A DNA stretch of 64,000 nucleotides. Source: Vicinamibacterales bacterium (GTDB taxonomy: Bacteria > Acidobacteriota > Vicinamibacteria > Vicinamibacterales > Fen-181). Shown piece by piece: positions 42,113 to 52,053 of the stretch. The translations under genes were made by a program, and so were the position numbers. Every line of letters starts with the position of its first letter. Position 1 is the first letter of the stretch. The notes below the pieces were generated by a model that saw only the letters and a program-made list of their open reading frames with translations, did not search any database and was not told where the DNA came from. The stretch lies in assembly GCA_036504215.1 (NCBI GenBank), contig DASXVO010000029.1:1-64000 (forward strand), in the 5' to 3' direction.

Positions 42113-43516
42113 TCAATCCGGGCTGCCCACGGGGGGCGGAGCGGTCTTGTCCCGTTCCAAACCGAACTTCTGCATCCGGTACAGGAGCGTGCTCCGCGTG
42201 ATATTGAGGTAGGCGGCAGCGCGGGTCTGGTTCCAATTGTGCTTCTCGAGGGCGGCCAACAGCAGTTCCCGCTCCACATCCTCGAGCGAAATCCCCTCGT
42301 CCGGCAGTTCAATCCGCAGGTTGCCGATCCGCTGTCCGCTCGCCTTCAGGCGATCGGGTAGATCGTCGAGGCCCAGGAGGCCGTCGCGATCGAGCACCAG
42401 GGCCCGCTCGATGACGTTCTCGAGCTCACGGATGTTGCCCGGCCAGGCGTACAGGTTGAAGGCCGAGTACACTGCCTTGTCCACCGCGGGGCGCGGGCGA
42501 CCGAGCCGCTCGGCGTGCTTGGCGAGGAAGTGATCCACGAGCAGAGGAACGTCGTCCGACCGCTCGCGCAACGGTGGGACGCGAATGGAGACGACCGCCA
42601 AGCGGTAGTAGAGATCCTCGCGAAAGCTCGCGTCGGCCGTCATCTTCTCCAGACTGCGGTTGGTCGCCGCAATCACGCGGACATCCACCTTGATCGGGCG
42701 CGTTTCGCCGACCTTGTCCACCTCGCGCTCCTGGAGCACGCGCAGGATCTTCACCTGCAACAGGAGCGGAAGCTCCCCGACCTCATCGAGGAAGATGGTT
42801 CCCCGGTTCGCGGCTTCGAACTTCCCCTGCTTGTCCGCGATGGCGCCCGTAAACGCCCCCCGGCGATGCCCGAACAACTCCGACTCGAGCAGGTTCTCCG
42901 GGATGGCCGCGCAGTTGACGGTCACGAACGGCCCGCGGCTGCGACCGCTGTTCACGTGAATCGCCTTGGCCAGCAGCTCCTTCCCTGTCCCGCTCTCGCC
43001 CTCGAGCAAGACGGTCGTGTCGCTCGCGGCCACCCGGGATGCCGTGTCCGTCACGTCGCGCATGGCTCGCGACCCGGCAATCATGCTGGCGAACGAGAAG
43101 CGCTCGCTCACAATCTGCCGCAGCTGACGGTTCTCGCTGGCGAGCGCGCCAAGCTCGAGGGCCTTCCGAACAGACGCTTTCAGTTGATCGCGCGAGAACG
43201 GCTTGGTGAGGTAGTCGAAGGCCCCGACCTTCATCGCCTCGACCGCCGAGTCGATCGTCCCGTGCGCTGTGAGCACGATGACGGGGAGGTCGGGCTGCAT
43301 CGCCTTCAGGTGCGCCATCAACTCGACGCCATCCATCTCCGGCATACGGACGTCGGTCAGGACCAGATCGACGCCCGTCTCCTGGAACCGCTGCAACCCG
43401 CTTCGGCCGTCGGTGGCCGTCACCACCTGGTACCCGTCCTCGCGCAGGTTGTACTCCACCACCCGTCGCAGGCTCTCGTCGTCGTCGATCAGAAGGATGG
43501 TCTTCGGGTCACTCAT
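42113..43516 (-). CDS. Sigma-54-dependent response regulator (NtrC/ZraR type)
   Basis: 467 residues. A receiver domain with phospho-acceptor Asp55 (LVLTDVRMPEMDG) is followed by a sigma-54 AAA+ domain (Walker A GESGTGKE, the GAFTGA loop that contacts sigma-54, Walker B GTIFLDEVGEL, and WPGNIRELENVIERA), then a Fis-type helix-turn-helix at the C terminus (NWNQTRAAAYLNITRSTLLYRM). It is coupled to its kinase by an ATGA overlap at 43513-43516. Its placing between a metal ATPase and two CusCBA operons, and a sigma-54 promoter before the second of these, suggests it controls metal efflux. Confidence 0.95.
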   Translation of the reverse strand: MSDPKTILLIDDDESLRRVVEYNLREDGYQVVTATDGRSGLQRFQETGVDLVLTDVRMPEMDGVELMAHLKAMQPDLPVIVLTAHGTIDSAVEAMKVGAFDYLTKPFSRDQLKASVRKALELGALASENRQLRQIVSERFSFASMIAGSRAMRDVTDTASRVAASDTTVLLEGESGTGKELLAKAIHVNSGRSRGPFVTVNCAAIPENLLESELFGHRRGAFTGAIADKQGKFEAANRGTIFLDEVGELPLLLQVKILRVLQEREVDKVGETRPIKVDVRVIAATNRSLEKMTADASFREDLYYRLAVVSIRVPPLRERSDDVPLLVDHFLAKHAERLGRPRPAVDKAVYSAFNLYAWPGNIRELENVIERALVLDRDGLLGLDDLPDRLKASGQRIGNLRIELPDEGISLEDVERELLLAALEKHNWNQTRAAAYLNITRSTLLYRMQKFGLERDKTAPPPVGSPD

Positions 43517-44634
43517 GGCTGGCCCTGAACGGCTCCCGTCGGAGAAAGCGGTAACAGGATCTCAACGACCGTGCCCCCGCTCTGGCCGGGCGTGATTCGA
43601 ATCTCGCCCCGATGCGCTGCGACGATCCGCTGGCTGATAGCAAGACCCAGGCCCGTGCCGCGTTCCTTCGTGGTGAAGAACGGCTCGAAGATCCGCGCCT
43701 TCGCCTCGGGAGGAATGCCCGGACCCTGGTCGGCCACCTCGATCAGGTAACGCCCGTCCCGTGGTTCGTGTCGAAGCCTCACGCGACCGCCGCGCGGGCT
43801 GGCTTGCACGGCGTTCAGTATGACATTCACGAGCACCTGTTCGATCTGCTCGGGATCGATCCGCAGACCCTGTGATGCGGCGTCGCCCTCGACGGCGAGC
43901 GCAACGCCGGCCTGCTCGGCTTGCGGACCAAGGAGGCTCACCACGCGTCGAACGACGTCGGGCAAGTCCGCCGGTCGCAGCCGGGGCGGCTTGGGCCTGG
44001 CATAATCGAGAAACTCCTGGACGAGCCCCTCGAGCCGATGCAACTCCCGTGTCGCGATCCCGGAGAACTCGGCTTCTGGTGTGCCCGCGATCGCGCGCGC
44101 GCTGACGATTTCGAGCGCGCCCTTCACGCCTGCAAGCGGGTTGCGGATTTCGTGAGCCAGGCCGGCCGCAATCTCGCCCAGGGCAGACAGTCGTTCTGCG
44201 CGCCGCAACTGCTCACCCGATTCGCGCAGTTCCCGATTCGCGCGTTCCAGCGACTCGGCAGTCTCCCGGTACCGGTTCGTCAGGCGCCGTTCATGGGAGG
44301 CAATCAGCCCCACCGACAGCCCCAGGGACAGAAACACGACGAGTTCCGCGTACTGACTCATCGTGTACGGCGGATTGTGCGACCACGCGGTGTGGATGTG
44401 CGGCGCGTAGGCGACCGAGCTGATGACGGCGGCTCCGAGGCCGCCTCGCACGCCGAACCAGTATGCGGCCACGATCACCGGCACGTAATACAAGCGTTGA
44501 TAGACGGCGTGCAGGACGAAGTGCTCCGGCGGCGTGACGTAGTGCAGCGCCGACACCGCGGCCACGCCCGCCAGCAACGAGCTCCATTGCGCGACGTTCT
44601 GCGTGCGTGGCGAGGACGGGCCCGAATTCCTCAT
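43513..44634 (-). CDS. Membrane sensor histidine kinase (partner of the sigma-54 regulator)
   Basis: 373 residues. The N-terminal 115 residues hold four to five hydrophobic segments (ALHYVTPPEHFVLHAVYQRLYYVPVIVAAYWFGVRGGL-type start, with several His), rather than one large periplasmic domain, so sensing is probably in or at the membrane. A coiled coil (about 118-150) leads to HisKA with phospho-acceptor His in LAHEIRNPLAG, and a HATPase with the DQGPGIPPEAKARIFEPFFTTK and GTGLGLAISQRI boxes. It is of the NtrB/ZraS group and is divergent from the first Cus operon. Confidence 0.92.
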   Translation of the reverse strand: MRNSGPSSPRTQNVAQWSSLLAGVAAVSALHYVTPPEHFVLHAVYQRLYYVPVIVAAYWFGVRGGLGAAVISSVAYAPHIHTAWSHNPPYTMSQYAELVVFLSLGLSVGLIASHERRLTNRYRETAESLERANRELRESGEQLRRAERLSALGEIAAGLAHEIRNPLAGVKGALEIVSARAIAGTPEAEFSGIATRELHRLEGLVQEFLDYARPKPPRLRPADLPDVVRRVVSLLGPQAEQAGVALAVEGDAASQGLRIDPEQIEQVLVNVILNAVQASPRGGRVRLRHEPRDGRYLIEVADQGPGIPPEAKARIFEPFFTTKERGTGLGLAISQRIVAAHRGEIRITPGQSGGTVVEILLPLSPTGAVQGQP

Positions 44635-44988
44635 CAGGTGCGTGATGACGGAGAGCGCGAGACGATTCCGGTACTAGACAATCAGCCGGCTGGAACTATA
44701 CCACCGGCCAGCAGGTATCCTGCCGCACGATCGCCAATGCCATTGTTCGACCGCACCGCCGGGCGTATTGTTCGGCTTGGTCCTCCATCGCCGATTGCCG
44801 ATCGAGACGGGCCGCACTGTCTGTTATCGCGCTCCGCCTGGGCGTTGCGGTGTCTGAGAACGATCACACCGGGGCCGAGTCCGCCTGGCCCAGGTTCTCG
44901 CGCCGCCCCAGACCGGCTGGGATTCGAGCTGTTGGAAACGGCACTGACGTCAACGTCCGCGGCATGGGCCTTGCCTGAGGGGACTTAC
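44635..44988. other. Divergent regulatory gap between kinase and first Cus operon
   Basis: 354 bases with no supported gene. It should carry the promoters of the two-component pair (leftward) and of the first pump operon (rightward). A GG-N10-GC element, CGGCATGGGCCTTGCC at 44960-44975, resembles sigma-54 promoters, but its start point would fall only about three bases before the GTG at 44989, so I do not trust it as the operon promoter. No consensus -35/-10 pair is obvious. Confidence 0.4.
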
Positions 44989-46311
44989 GTGAAGAGACAG
45001 ACGCTCACGCTTCTCGGCTTCCTCTTCGGCGCGGCCATCGTGCCGGCTGACGCACAGACCGACTCGGGCCCCGGCGCGCATGGCGTCGCACCCGGTCCTC
45101 CAACCACAGCGTCCGCCGGGTCGGTCGTGACCCTCCAGGCGCTCGTCGCCGAGCTCGAGCAGCACAATCCGGAGCTCCAGGCGGGACGACGGGAAGTCGA
45201 CGTCCGCCTCGCGCGGGTTGCTTCGGCCGGGGCACCACCCGAGCCGACGATCACGGCCGGCTACATGGGCGGGCTCGCGAGTGTACCGTTCTTCCCGAGC
45301 GGATCGACCCCGAACGCGTTCCGGCAGTTCACGGTCACCCAGGAGATCCCGTATCCCGGGAAGCTCGGGCTGCGATCGCAGGTGGCGGCCACCGAGGTCA
45401 CGGCTGAGCGCTGGAACTTCGAAGCCACTCGGCGGCGGTTGATTGCGGACCTGAAGTCCGCGTACTTCGACTACGCCTTCGCCGACCGGGCCATCGCGGT
45501 CGTCCAGCGCAACAAGGTCCTCCTGGATCAGGTCCGGCAGATCGCCGAGTCGCAGTTCAGCGTCGGAAAGGGCTCGCAGCAGGACATCCTGAAGGCGCAG
45601 GTCGAAGTCTCGCTGCTGCTCGAACGCCTGACCGTTCTCGAACAGCAACGCAAGACGTCGCAGGCCCGAATCAACGGCCTCCTCTACCGCCACCCCGAGA
45701 CGCCGCTGGGGCCGGTGGCCGAGTACGCGCCGGTGACCCTCCCGGAGGATCTCGACCAGCTTCGATCGCTCGAGCGCCAGCAGAGCCCCGCTTTGAAGAG
45801 CCTGGAGCAGGGCATCACCCGAGGCCAGCAGGCGCTGGCGCTGGCCAACCGCGAACTGCGCCCGGATTTCGGCGTCACGGTTTCCACCCAGAAGTACACC
45901 GGCGACATGCCGTGGATGTACGGCATCGACCTCATGGTGAAGGTGCCGATCTACTGGCAGCGCAAGCAACGCCCGCTGATCGCCGAAGCCGCGGCATCGC
46001 TCGACAGCGCGCGACTCATGCGGAACAACACGCTCGCGACAGAACAGTCCCAGGTGACGCAGGAATTCCTGGCGGCGACCACCAGCCAGCGCCTCGCGGA
46101 TCTCTACCGCGACACGATCCTCCCGCAGGCCAAGCTGACCCTCGAATCCTCCCTGGCCTCGTATCAGGTGGGTCGCGTGGACTTCCTGACGCTCCTCAGC
46201 AACTACCAGACCGTGCTGACCTACGAGGTGAGCGTCGAGGAACAGGCGGCGCGGCTGCGGCAGGCCCTGGCCCGGATAGAACCGTTCGTCAACCAGGAGC
46301 TGGTTCGATGA
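44989..46311 (+). CDS. cusC: CusC-type outer-membrane factor (TolC family), first pump
   Basis: 440 residues from a GTG at 44989 with GAGGGGA five bases upstream. A signal peptide (TLTLLGFLFGAAIVPADAQ) is followed by two TolC-type repeats of long helices (ALVAELEQHNPELQAGRREVDVRLARV; ADLKSAYFDYAFADRAIAVV; QQALALANRELRPDFGV; ASYQVGRVDFLTLLSNYQTV). It trimerises into the outer-membrane channel of the efflux pump. There is no lipobox Cys, unlike E. coli CusC. Its stop overlaps the adaptor start as ATGA. Confidence 0.9.
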   Translation: MKRQTLTLLGFLFGAAIVPADAQTDSGPGAHGVAPGPPTTASAGSVVTLQALVAELEQHNPELQAGRREVDVRLARVASAGAPPEPTITAGYMGGLASVPFFPSGSTPNAFRQFTVTQEIPYPGKLGLRSQVAATEVTAERWNFEATRRRLIADLKSAYFDYAFADRAIAVVQRNKVLLDQVRQIAESQFSVGKGSQQDILKAQVEVSLLLERLTVLEQQRKTSQARINGLLYRHPETPLGPVAEYAPVTLPEDLDQLRSLERQQSPALKSLEQGITRGQQALALANRELRPDFGVTVSTQKYTGDMPWMYGIDLMVKVPIYWQRKQRPLIAEAAASLDSARLMRNNTLATEQSQVTQEFLAATTSQRLADLYRDTILPQAKLTLESSLASYQVGRVDFLTLLSNYQTVLTYEVSVEEQAARLRQALARIEPFVNQELVR

Positions 46312-47840
46312 CTCCATCGCGTGGTCTTGCAGGCAGACGAGACAGCCCTATGACCGACCGCACGTCTCTCCTCCGTTATGGCCTCGTGGCCATGATCTCG
46401 CTCCTCATCGGCGGTGGCCTCGTGTTTCTCGCGCTTCGCGCCGGGCGACCTCCGACCGGAGCAACGGGAGCGCCCGCGGGCGGACCCACGCCACCAACGT
46501 CGGCAGGGGCGGCCCAGGCCGGCGCGGGCATGAAGGGCATGCCCGGGATGGAGACGCCCGCCCCGCCGCCCGGTGAGCCCCCGCCAGCCGCGTCAGGTCC
46601 CACTGTGTTCATCTCACCCGCGCGACAGCAATTGATCGGCGTCCGCACGGCAGCGGTCGAACACCGCACCCTCGACACCACGATTCGCGCCGTGGGCACA
46701 CTCGCCTACGACGAGACCCGGGTGACACAGGTGAACACCAAGGTCGCCGGGTGGATCGAACGCGTCAACGTCGATTACGTCGGCAAGCCGGTTCGCCGGG
46801 GCGAGCCGCTCTTCAGCGTCTACAGCCCGGATCTGGTGGCGACGCAGACGGAGTACCTGCTCGCCCTCAAGGCCCGGGATCAGTTCGCCTCGAGCCAGGT
46901 GGTCGAAACGCGGGCGAGCAGCGAGTCGCTGCTCGCCGCCACCCGCCAGCGTCTGAAGCTGTGGGACGTCTCCGATGCCCAGATTGCCGATCTGGAGAAG
47001 ACCCGCCAGCCTCGCCGCAGCCTGACGCTGTACGCCCCGTTCACGGGCATCGTCCTCGAGCGCAACGCCTTTGCCGGCCAGTACATCACCCCGGAGATGG
47101 CTGCCTTCAAGCTCGCCGACCTCTCCACCCTCTGGGTGATCGGCCAGGTCTTCGAGTACGAGCTCGGACAGATCGCGGTGGGGCAGGACGCCAACATCGC
47201 CTTCCCGTACGGCGAGTACGGCCGCACCATCAAAGGGCGGATCGGCTTCATCTACCCCGACATCGACCCCCAGACCAGGCGGGCACGCATCCGGGTCGAG
47301 TTCAGCAATGCCGGCAACACGTTCAAGCCCGGCACGTACGTGACCGTGTCCATCACGACGCGAGGCGGCCACGTGGTGGCCGTGCCGAAGGAGGCGGTGA
47401 TCGACACGGGGGTCAAGCAGGTGGCGATCGTCGTCCATCCGAACGGGTATTTCGAACCGCGCGAGATCAAGGTGGGCCAGCCGACCGACGAGTTCTACCC
47501 GGTGCTGAGCGGCTTGGCCGCGGGGGATCAAATCGTCACGTCCGCGCAGTTCATGGTCGATTCCGAAGCGAACCTGCAGACGGCGATGCAGGCGATGTCG
47601 GTCAGCATGCCGGGGATGGACATGGGCGGCGGGAAGAAGGCGCCGAGCCCACCGCCCGCGGCTGCGCCGCCTGCCAAACCGCAGGCCATGCCGGGCATGA
47701 AGATGCCACCACCGAAGGCGCCTGACGCGTCGAAGGACCAGATGGAGGATATGCCGGGCATGCCGGGCATGAAGATGCCAGCCGCGAAGAAGCCTCCGGC
47801 ACCGCCGAAGAAGAAGTTCGACGCGGGAGGCGCCCGGTGA
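46308..47840 (+). CDS. cusB: CusB-type periplasmic adaptor with Met-rich tails, first pump
   Basis: 510 residues. The ATG at 46308 overlaps the cusC stop (ATGA) and has AGGAG eight bases upstream; an ATG at 46350 would begin directly at the membrane anchor. After the anchor (about 25-45) comes a Met/Pro-rich stretch (GMKGMPGMETP), then the adaptor fold: lipoyl/barrel-sandwich (VAGWIERVNVDYVGKPVRRGEPLFSVYSPDL), helical hairpin, and beta-barrel (YAPFTGIVLERNAFAGQYI). The C terminus adds several MPGM motifs (SMPGMDMGGG, AMPGMKMPP, EDMPGMPGMKMP). Methionine clusters bind Cu(I)/Ag(I), so these tails may collect metal in place of a CusF chaperone, which is absent. Confidence 0.92.
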   Translation: MTPSRGLAGRRDSPMTDRTSLLRYGLVAMISLLIGGGLVFLALRAGRPPTGATGAPAGGPTPPTSAGAAQAGAGMKGMPGMETPAPPPGEPPPAASGPTVFISPARQQLIGVRTAAVEHRTLDTTIRAVGTLAYDETRVTQVNTKVAGWIERVNVDYVGKPVRRGEPLFSVYSPDLVATQTEYLLALKARDQFASSQVVETRASSESLLAATRQRLKLWDVSDAQIADLEKTRQPRRSLTLYAPFTGIVLERNAFAGQYITPEMAAFKLADLSTLWVIGQVFEYELGQIAVGQDANIAFPYGEYGRTIKGRIGFIYPDIDPQTRRARIRVEFSNAGNTFKPGTYVTVSITTRGGHVVAVPKEAVIDTGVKQVAIVVHPNGYFEPREIKVGQPTDEFYPVLSGLAAGDQIVTSAQFMVDSEANLQTAMQAMSVSMPGMDMGGGKKAPSPPPAAAPPAKPQAMPGMKMPPPKAPDASKDQMEDMPGMPGMKMPAAKKPPAPPKKKFDAGGAR

Positions 47841-50800
47841 TCGAGAAGCTCATCGCCTTCAGTGGGCGGAACGCCTTCGTCGTCATCCTCCTGATCCTGG
47901 GCATCGTCGGCGGCGGCGTGTGGGCGCTCCGCAACACGCCCATCGACGCCATCCCGGATCTCTCAGACGTCCAGGTCATCATCACGGCGAACTGGGATGG
48001 CCGCAGCCCGACGCTGGTCGAAGACCAGGTGACCTACCCGATCGTCACGGCACTCATCTCCGCGCCCAACGTCAAGGTGGTCCGCGGCTTCTCCTATTTC
48101 GACGTCTCCTTCGTTTACGTCATCTTCCAGGACGGCACCGACCCGTACTGGGCACGCAGCCGCGTGCTCGAGTACCTGAACGGCCTCCAGGGCCGTCTGC
48201 CCGCGGGAGTCACCCCGGTCCTCGGGCCGGATGCCACCGGCGTCGGCTGGGGCTTCGAGTACGCGCTCGTCGACCGCACCGGCAAGACCGACCTGTCCCG
48301 CCTGCGCACGCTCAACGACTGGTACGTCCAATACCAGTTGCGGAGCGTCACCGGTGTCGCCGAAGTCGCGCCGGTCGGCGGGTACGTCAAGCAGTATCAG
48401 ATCGAGATCGATCCGAACGCCCTGCTGGCCTACAACATGACGATCGACAAGGTGGCGTCCGCCGTCCGCGCCAGCAACAACGACGTCGGGGGCCGGGTCG
48501 TCGAGTGGACCGGGCGCGAGTACATGGTCCGTGGCCTCGGGTACCTGCAGAGCGTCGCCGACATCGAACAGGTGGGCCTCGGCGCGAAGCCGGACGGGAC
48601 GCCGATCCTGGTGAAAGACGTCGGCCGCGTGCACCTGGGACCCGAGATGCGGCGTGGGGTGGCGGACCTCAACGGCGAGGGCGACGTCGCCGGCGGCATC
48701 GTGGTCATCCGCTCTGGGGTCGACACGAATGCCGTCATCCAGAATGTCAAGAAGGCGGTCAAAGAGAAGGTCCAGCCGTCGCTCCCGAAGGGTGTGGAGT
48801 TCGTCACGACGTACGACCGCTCCGACCTGATCGAGCGGTCGATCAGCAACCTCAAGGAGAAGCTCATCGAGGAAGCGCTCATCGTGTCGCTGGTGTGCAT
48901 CGTCTTCCTGTGGCACTTCCGAAGCGCGCTGGTCGCCATCCTCACGCTGCCGCTGGCCATCCTCCTCTCGTTCGTCGCGATGCGCTACATCGGCCTCGGC
49001 TCGAACATCATGAGTCTCGGCGGCATCGCCATCGCGATCGGCGCGATGATCGACGCCGCGATCATCATGATCGAGAACGCCCACAAGCACCTCGAACACG
49101 ATCAGGGGGCCAGGCCCCGACGGGACATCTTGATCGAAGCGGCGCAGGAGGTCGGGCGTCCGCTGTTCTTCTCGCTCCTGATCATCACCGTCTCGTTCCT
49201 CCCGATCTTCACGCTCGAGGGACAGGAAGGCCGGATGTTCCGGCCCCTCGCCTTCACCAAGACGTTTGCGATGGGGTTCGCGGCGTTCACGTCGGTGTTG
49301 ATCGTGCCGTTTCTCATGGTGCTCTTCATCCGCGGGAAGATTGCCAAAGAGGAGAAGAACCCGATCAACCGCTTCCTGATCTGGGCGTACCACCCGTTCG
49401 TCAAGTTCGTGCTGCGGCACCGCGCCCTGACGCTCATCGTGGCGGTGCTCGTTCTTCTGAGCACGGTCCCGATCTTCATGAGACTGGGCTCGGAGTTCAT
49501 GCCCCCCCTCTACGAGGGCACGATCCTCTACATGCCGATCACACTGCCGGGCGCGTCGGTTCCCACGGCCCAGCAGATCCTCCAGGTCCAGGACAAGCTG
49601 ATCAAGTCCGTTCCGGAGGTCGCGTCGGTGTTTGGCAAGGCGGGCCGCGCGATCTCTGCCACGGACCCGGCGCCACCCGAGATGATCGAAACGGTGATCA
49701 ACCTCAAGCCGGAGTCTCAGTGGCGGCCCGGCATGACGCCGGCCAAGCTGGAAGCCGAGCTCGACAAGAAGGTCCGCCTGCCTGGTGTCGTGAACGCCTG
49801 GACGATGCCGATCAAGGCACGGGTGGACATGCTCTCGACCGGCATACGCACGCCCGTCGGCATCAAGATCTTCGGGCCGAAGCTGGACACGATCAACGCC
49901 ATTGGCGCCCAGATCGAGGGCGCACTCGGGAGCGTGAAGGGCACGCGCAACGTCTTCGCCGAGCGCGTCACGGGCGGCTACTACGTGGACTTCAAGGTCC
50001 GCCGCGACCAGATCGCGCGCTACGGCCTGACCGTCGGCGACGTCGAAATGGTCATCGAATCGGCGATTGGCGGCGCGAACGTGACGACGACGATCGAAGG
50101 CCGTGAGCGGTTCCCGGTCAATGTTCGCTACCAGCGCTACTACCGGACCGACATCAGCACGCTGCGGCGTACGCTGATCGCGACGCCGGGCGGTGCGCAG
50201 GTCCCGCTCGAGCAGGTCGCCGACATCTCGCTCTCGACCGGGCCGACGGTGATCCGGACCGAGCAGGCGCAGTTGCTGGGCTACGTCTACGTGGACGTGG
50301 CCGACCGCGACATCGGGAGTTATGTGGACGAGGCCAAGCGTGTCGTCGGCCAGATGGTGAAGCTGCCCGAGGGGTACTACCTGGAATGGAGCGGCCAGTA
50401 CGAGTACATGCTGCGGGCCGCCGAGCGCCTGAAGATCGTCATCCCGGTCACGCTCCTCATCGTCATCGTGCTGCTCTACTTCAACACGGGCAACCCGGTG
50501 AAGATCGCGATCGTCCTGCTGGCGGTGCCCTTCTCCCTGGTCGGCGCGTTCTGGCTGCTCTTCCTGCTCGGCTACAACATGAGCGTGGCCGTCTGGGTCG
50601 GGATCATCGCGCTGGCGGGCGTCGATGCCGAGACCGGGGTCGTGATGCTGCTCTATCTCGACCACGCGTTCGACCGGTTCAAGGCGGAGGGGCGGATGAA
50701 CAGCCTTCGCGACCTCCAGGATGCGGTGGAGGACGGCGCCGTCAAGCGGATTCGGCCGAAGATGATGACCGTGATGGCGATCCTGATGGGGCTGCTGCCC

Positions 50801-50971
50801 ATCATGTGGGGGCACGGTGCCGGGGCGGACGTGATGAAGCGCATCGCGGCGCCGATGGTCGGTGGCGTCATCACGTCGTTCATTCTCGAACTGTTGATAT
50901 ACCCAGTGATCTTTACCGTCTGGAAATGGCACGCCGAGGTGAAGCCCGGGCTGGTGAAGGCGAACGGCTGA
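47837..50971 (+). CDS. cusA: CusA-type heavy-metal efflux RND pump, first copy
   Basis: 1044 residues; a GTG start overlaps the adaptor stop as GTGA. It has the twelve-helix RND layout with two large periplasmic loops. The TM4 segment GGIAIAIGAMIDAAIIMIENAHKHLE is that of the Cu/Ag (HME4) group. The three Met residues that bind Cu(I) in E. coli CusA are all present, in LYMPITL, PPEMIET and DMLSTGI. It exports Cu(I)/Ag(I) from the periplasm or cytosol through the CusBC channel, driven by protons. Normal length and no breaks. Confidence 0.95.
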   Translation: MIEKLIAFSGRNAFVVILLILGIVGGGVWALRNTPIDAIPDLSDVQVIITANWDGRSPTLVEDQVTYPIVTALISAPNVKVVRGFSYFDVSFVYVIFQDGTDPYWARSRVLEYLNGLQGRLPAGVTPVLGPDATGVGWGFEYALVDRTGKTDLSRLRTLNDWYVQYQLRSVTGVAEVAPVGGYVKQYQIEIDPNALLAYNMTIDKVASAVRASNNDVGGRVVEWTGREYMVRGLGYLQSVADIEQVGLGAKPDGTPILVKDVGRVHLGPEMRRGVADLNGEGDVAGGIVVIRSGVDTNAVIQNVKKAVKEKVQPSLPKGVEFVTTYDRSDLIERSISNLKEKLIEEALIVSLVCIVFLWHFRSALVAILTLPLAILLSFVAMRYIGLGSNIMSLGGIAIAIGAMIDAAIIMIENAHKHLEHDQGARPRRDILIEAAQEVGRPLFFSLLIITVSFLPIFTLEGQEGRMFRPLAFTKTFAMGFAAFTSVLIVPFLMVLFIRGKIAKEEKNPINRFLIWAYHPFVKFVLRHRALTLIVAVLVLLSTVPIFMRLGSEFMPPLYEGTILYMPITLPGASVPTAQQILQVQDKLIKSVPEVASVFGKAGRAISATDPAPPEMIETVINLKPESQWRPGMTPAKLEAELDKKVRLPGVVNAWTMPIKARVDMLSTGIRTPVGIKIFGPKLDTINAIGAQIEGALGSVKGTRNVFAERVTGGYYVDFKVRRDQIARYGLTVGDVEMVIESAIGGANVTTTIEGRERFPVNVRYQRYYRTDISTLRRTLIATPGGAQVPLEQVADISLSTGPTVIRTEQAQLLGYVYVDVADRDIGSYVDEAKRVVGQMVKLPEGYYLEWSGQYEYMLRAAERLKIVIPVTLLIVIVLLYFNTGNPVKIAIVLLAVPFSLVGAFWLLFLLGYNMSVAVWVGIIALAGVDAETGVVMLLYLDHAFDRFKAEGRMNSLRDLQDAVEDGAVKRIRPKMMTVMAILMGLLPIMWGHGAGADVMKRIAAPMVGGVITSFILELLIYPVIFTVWKWHAEVKPGLVKANG

Positions 50972-50991
50972 ACCCGGATGGAAGGGAACCC

Positions 50992-51711
50992 ATGTCGATC
51001 AAGCGACTGATCTCGTACGCGGCGCTGGCTGCGTTCACCGTCGTCGGACCCACGTGGGCAGCGACCTCGCCGCTCGAATTGCCGGTCCGGACGGGGCACA
51101 TGCGCCACGGAAGTCGTGGAACGCTGGTGTTCGGTGACCAGGGAGTCGAGTACAAGACGTCGAAGAAAGACGCGGGCCACCGCTGGACCTACGAGGAGAT
51201 CAAACAGGTCCAGGTGCTGTCACCGACGCGCCTCGCCGTACGCACCTACGAGGACCAGGGATGGACGCGGCTGTGGGTCGACCGCACGGTCGAGTTCGAG
51301 ATTGAGAAGGGGGCGGTGAGCCCCGAGTTGTCCGCGTTCCTGCTCGCGAAGATCCCCAGGCCGGTCATGACGTCGATCCTGCCAGCCATGACCCGTGCGC
51401 CGCGGTACCGTGTCCCGGTCAAGCATGTGCGAGGCCGGCGCGGCAGCGACGGCGACCTCGCGCTCTACGACGACGCGCTCGTGTACACGTCCGCTCAGGC
51501 GGGCGCCAGCCGCTACTGGCGATTTGGCGACCTCGCCTCGGTGTATGCACCTGACCGCTTCCGCCTCGAAGTATTGACGTACGAGGGCGGTGGAGGAGAC
51601 ACCCGGCCATTCACGTTCCAGTTGAAGGCCGACTTGCCGCCTGGGTTCTACGACACGTTGTGGACGTTCCTGAACGCCCCGCCGCCCCTCAGGCAGTCGA
51701 CAGGACGCTGA
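50992..51711 (+). CDS. Secreted protein of unknown function, after first pump
   Basis: 239 residues; GGAAGGGA lies before the ATG at 50992. A Sec signal (LISYAALAAFTVVGPTWAA) precedes two similar beta-rich halves (HGSRGTLVFGDQGVEYKT...YEEIKQVQVLSPTRLAVRTYED and DGDLALYDDALVYTS...YWRFGDLASVYAPDRFRLEVLTYE), which look like an internal duplication of a PH-like or GRAM-like fold. It is 20 bases after cusA and so is probably the fourth gene of that operon. No Met or His cluster, so direct copper binding is not suggested. No family recognised. Confidence 0.65.
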   Translation: MSIKRLISYAALAAFTVVGPTWAATSPLELPVRTGHMRHGSRGTLVFGDQGVEYKTSKKDAGHRWTYEEIKQVQVLSPTRLAVRTYEDQGWTRLWVDRTVEFEIEKGAVSPELSAFLLAKIPRPVMTSILPAMTRAPRYRVPVKHVRGRRGSDGDLALYDDALVYTSAQAGASRYWRFGDLASVYAPDRFRLEVLTYEGGGGDTRPFTFQLKADLPPGFYDTLWTFLNAPPPLRQSTGR

Positions 51712-52053
51712 ACACGACCACCCCGGGACGGCTCCCGGGTCGAGAGGCCCATGAAACGGCTCGGGAAGGTTATCGTCGTTGCACGGGCGCTCGTCGGTGT
51801 CGGCGCCGTCATCGTCCATGTTGGCAGATGAAGTCCGGCTCCCTCCAACCACGCAGCGGCCAGATCAGCCGAAGCGTTGAAAGTGGCTCGTGCGAGACCT
51901 GGCTGTCCACCTGTCTGTTATCCCCCACCACCTCCATCAGCCTGTCTGAAATCGATCACCTCAACGGGCCGGTCGCCTCATCGACGACCGTCGCCTGCCA
52001 GCTAACGCGCCGAAAGAGCCCGGTTCCTGCGCGACACGCCCGATGGCACGGTC

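Noticed and set aside
44960-44975. Sigma-54-like element CGGCATGGGCCTTGCC before the first cusC
   Set aside because: The GG-N10-GC spacing is right, but the start point would fall about three bases before the GTG and would exclude the ribosome site, so it is unlikely to be the operon promoter.
47963-50932. A 989-codon open frame antisense to the first cusA
   Set aside because: Long antisense frames are expected in GC-rich genes. The product is rich in Arg, Asp, His and Gln with no domain, and the sense strand encodes an intact CusA.
51751-51831. 26-codon frame with a hydrophobic product after the first pump operon
   Set aside because: It has a GAGAGG upstream and looks like a signal-peptide core (KRLGKVIVVARALVGVG), but it stops at once. 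It may be a leader remnant; too short to support as a gene.
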